A stretch of DNA of 64,000 bases from Agapetus fuscipes. Taxonomy: Eukaryota > Arthropoda > Insecta > Trichoptera > Glossosomatidae. Below the pieces are notes generated by a model. It worked only from the letters and a program-made list of their open reading frames with translations. It was not told the DNA's origin and ran no database searches. The stretch spans positions 2,294,001-2,358,000 of the forward strand of contig OX637339.1 of the NCBI GenBank assembly GCA_951799405.1. The letters are read 5' to 3'. The position numbers were made by a program, and so were the translations under genes. Each line of letters opens with the position of its first letter. Position 1 is the first letter of the stretch. Below, piece after piece: positions 62,540 through 64,000 of this stretch.

Positions 62540-63172
62540 GAAGAATGGAAAGATGACAAGAGAACTTGAGAATAGGATGTGTAAGGGCAAGCAAGTGGTC
62601 GGTGCAATAGGAAGAATAGCAAAGAACAAGCGATTGACGATGGATCTGAGAATGGCGGTACACAATGGCATATTGTTACCGACTTTGATGTATGGAAGTG
62701 AAGCATGGACAGTGAACGATAGCGAAATGAGTAAAGTATGTACGGTGGAAATGAAGCATTTGAGAAGCATGACAGGAAAAACTCTGAGGGATAGAGTTAG
62801 GAATGAATGGGTAAAAAAAGAATGTAATTTGAAAGAGGATGTGAAAGTTAAGGTACAAAAGAATGTGATGAGATGGTTTGGGCATGTGGAAAGAATGAAA
62901 GATGATAGACTGACAAAGTATGTATACAAAGAAAGTGTGAAAGGAAAAAGAGGGAAGGGACGACCGAGAAAAGTATGGAGTGATCAGATTGAGGAGATTG
63001 TGAAAGAATGGGATATACAAAGTGAGCGTAAAAGAAGAAAATGCATGAAAAAGGTGATGGATATGAATGAATTGAAAGAGATATGTAAGGATAGGAAAAA
63101 ATGGAGGCAACTCTGCAGAGGCTCTGGCCACCCCTAGCGGAATGGCGACAGAGTTACAGTTACAGTTACAGT
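62540..63172 (+). pseudogene. RTE-like LINE C-terminus, longest open copy
   Basis: An open frame of about 195 residues to a stop at 63135-63137 encodes the C-terminal third of an RTE-like reverse transcriptase: VVGAIGRIAKNKR, LLPTLMYGSEAWTVNDSEMS, HLRSMTGKTLRDRVRNEW, MRWFGHVERM, GKGRPRKVWSDQIEEIVKEW and KKWRQLCRGSGHP. Endonuclease and RT core are absent (5' truncation), so it cannot act alone. The end carries a GTTACA repeat tail (about 63150-63172), which would be the family's 3' terminus. Because it has no frameshift it is the youngest member here and a good query for the family. Confidence 0.85.
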
Positions 63173-63574
63173 ATATCTTTATTTTTACTATATAAAAAAT
63201 ATATGGTTGTGATCCTTGAAATGTACTCTACACAACCATAGTGCTATAAACCGTTTTCCCCACCACTGCAATCACCCTATTACGACACGATCTACTTTTC
63301 AACATTTTGCGTTAATCACCTCCTTTGATTCACTCTCTGCTTCGTGTCTGGCTAAGGCGCTGTTGGCACATGCCAGCCGTCATATAATTAGGCTATTTGC
63401 GTCCAGCCCGACTATCAATATTTGTCTGTCAATACACGGATACAACATTTTTGACCGGATCGAGTCTGGCGGTGAACGGTGAACACTACAGTCTAGGCCA
63501 GTGCATGCCAACCTGTGGGCCGCGTAAATTTCGTAAAAGCTAATCTAATTTAAGTCGCAAAGATACCTACTGTT

Positions 63575-64000
63575 GTTTTTCAGGTTCTAATATTTTGAAT
63601 ATCAAAAACTGATCTTCTTTTAGAGCATTTATTTTGCACTTAGATTTATTTTTTACAGTTATATTTACGCTTTTACATTTATTTAGCAATTTGCATTTAT
63701 TTCACAGATGGTTTGTGTTCACTTATACTGTCTTTTGTGTTTCAAAGTAGAGTGTCGTATGAAGACTGTCTGCCTGCAAGCTGTTCGCGCCCTTTTATAC
63801 CTCAGCAATATAAATTGCTAGAGGTGGATTTCGCTAGAATCTTCTCGAAGCACATAATCTAGTGGCGTCTTTCTAAAATTTATTTTCCCTAGGTACTTAT
63901 AATAATTAATCCTACTTATTTACAACTCTCATCAGCTATAAACGATGTACCTACCTACCTACCTAAATATTTATATGTATTTGCTATTTACATAATAATA
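63575..64000 (-). mobile_element. LTR-like fragment related to the solo-LTR family, cut by window end
   Basis: The reverse complement has a similar layout to 51146-51586: TATTATGTAAATAGCAAATA start, ACATCGTTTATAG, a GAGGTATAAAAGGG TATA region and AATAAA-rich end. It lies after a truncated R1 tail (63539-63567). Similarity is partial, so it may be a separate subfamily. Confidence 0.5.

Overview
This window looks like a repeat-dominated stretch of an arthropod nuclear genome, probably an insect. The reasons are AT-rich DNA, tRNA-derived SINEs ending in ATT runs, RTE-, L2- and CR1/jockey-type LINE fragments, Ty3/gypsy LTR elements, long-TIR MITEs and LTRs rich in taggta motifs. I cannot name the order. 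I found no convincing host gene: every supported protein-coding stretch belongs to a retroelement, and most other DNA is nested interspersed repeats.

Layout. 1-19,768: a 10-bp-period satellite (1545-2205), a Harbinger-like element nested in a MITE (6172-8035), many copies of a ~250-bp retroposon (called R1 here), two tRNA SINE families (S1, S2) and broken LINE 3' ends. 19,850-27,134: an intact Ty3/gypsy element (element A), inserted in an S1 SINE, whose two 517-bp LTRs differ at one base. 27,460-46,670: R1, S1, S2, MITEs and a set of short palindromic insertions with 10-14 bp target duplications. 46,668-51,138: a second Ty3/gypsy-type element (element B) with identical 233-bp LTRs and one long gag-pol frame lacking RNase H. 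51,146-64,000: a solo LTR, more SINE/R1 copies, two palindromic insertions, MITEs, a long RTE-like LINE 3' end and an LTR fragment at the edge.

The most interesting content. (1) Element A pol continues past the integrase into a domain that by eye matches the TARG1/OARD1-type ADP-ribose macrodomain, followed by a CCCH zinc finger; its gag starts with a SAP-like DNA-binding motif. (2) Element B has lost RNase H in frame, yet its LTRs are identical, so it moved very recently, perhaps with help in trans. (3) S1 is a three-part SINE: 5S rRNA-like head, tRNA-like unit, and a 3' end shared with an L2/CR1-like LINE present in the same window. (4) Five insertions of 224-276 bp have unrelated palindromic arms; three or four of them carry hammerhead-like or GAAA core motifs, and all have LINE/Penelope-length target duplications.

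How the parts interact: autonomous LINEs could supply the machinery for S1/S2/R1; elements A and B encode (B only partly) their own replication proteins; MITEs and palindromic inserts depend on enzymes encoded elsewhere. Clean nested insertions with reconstructable empty sites give relative ages.
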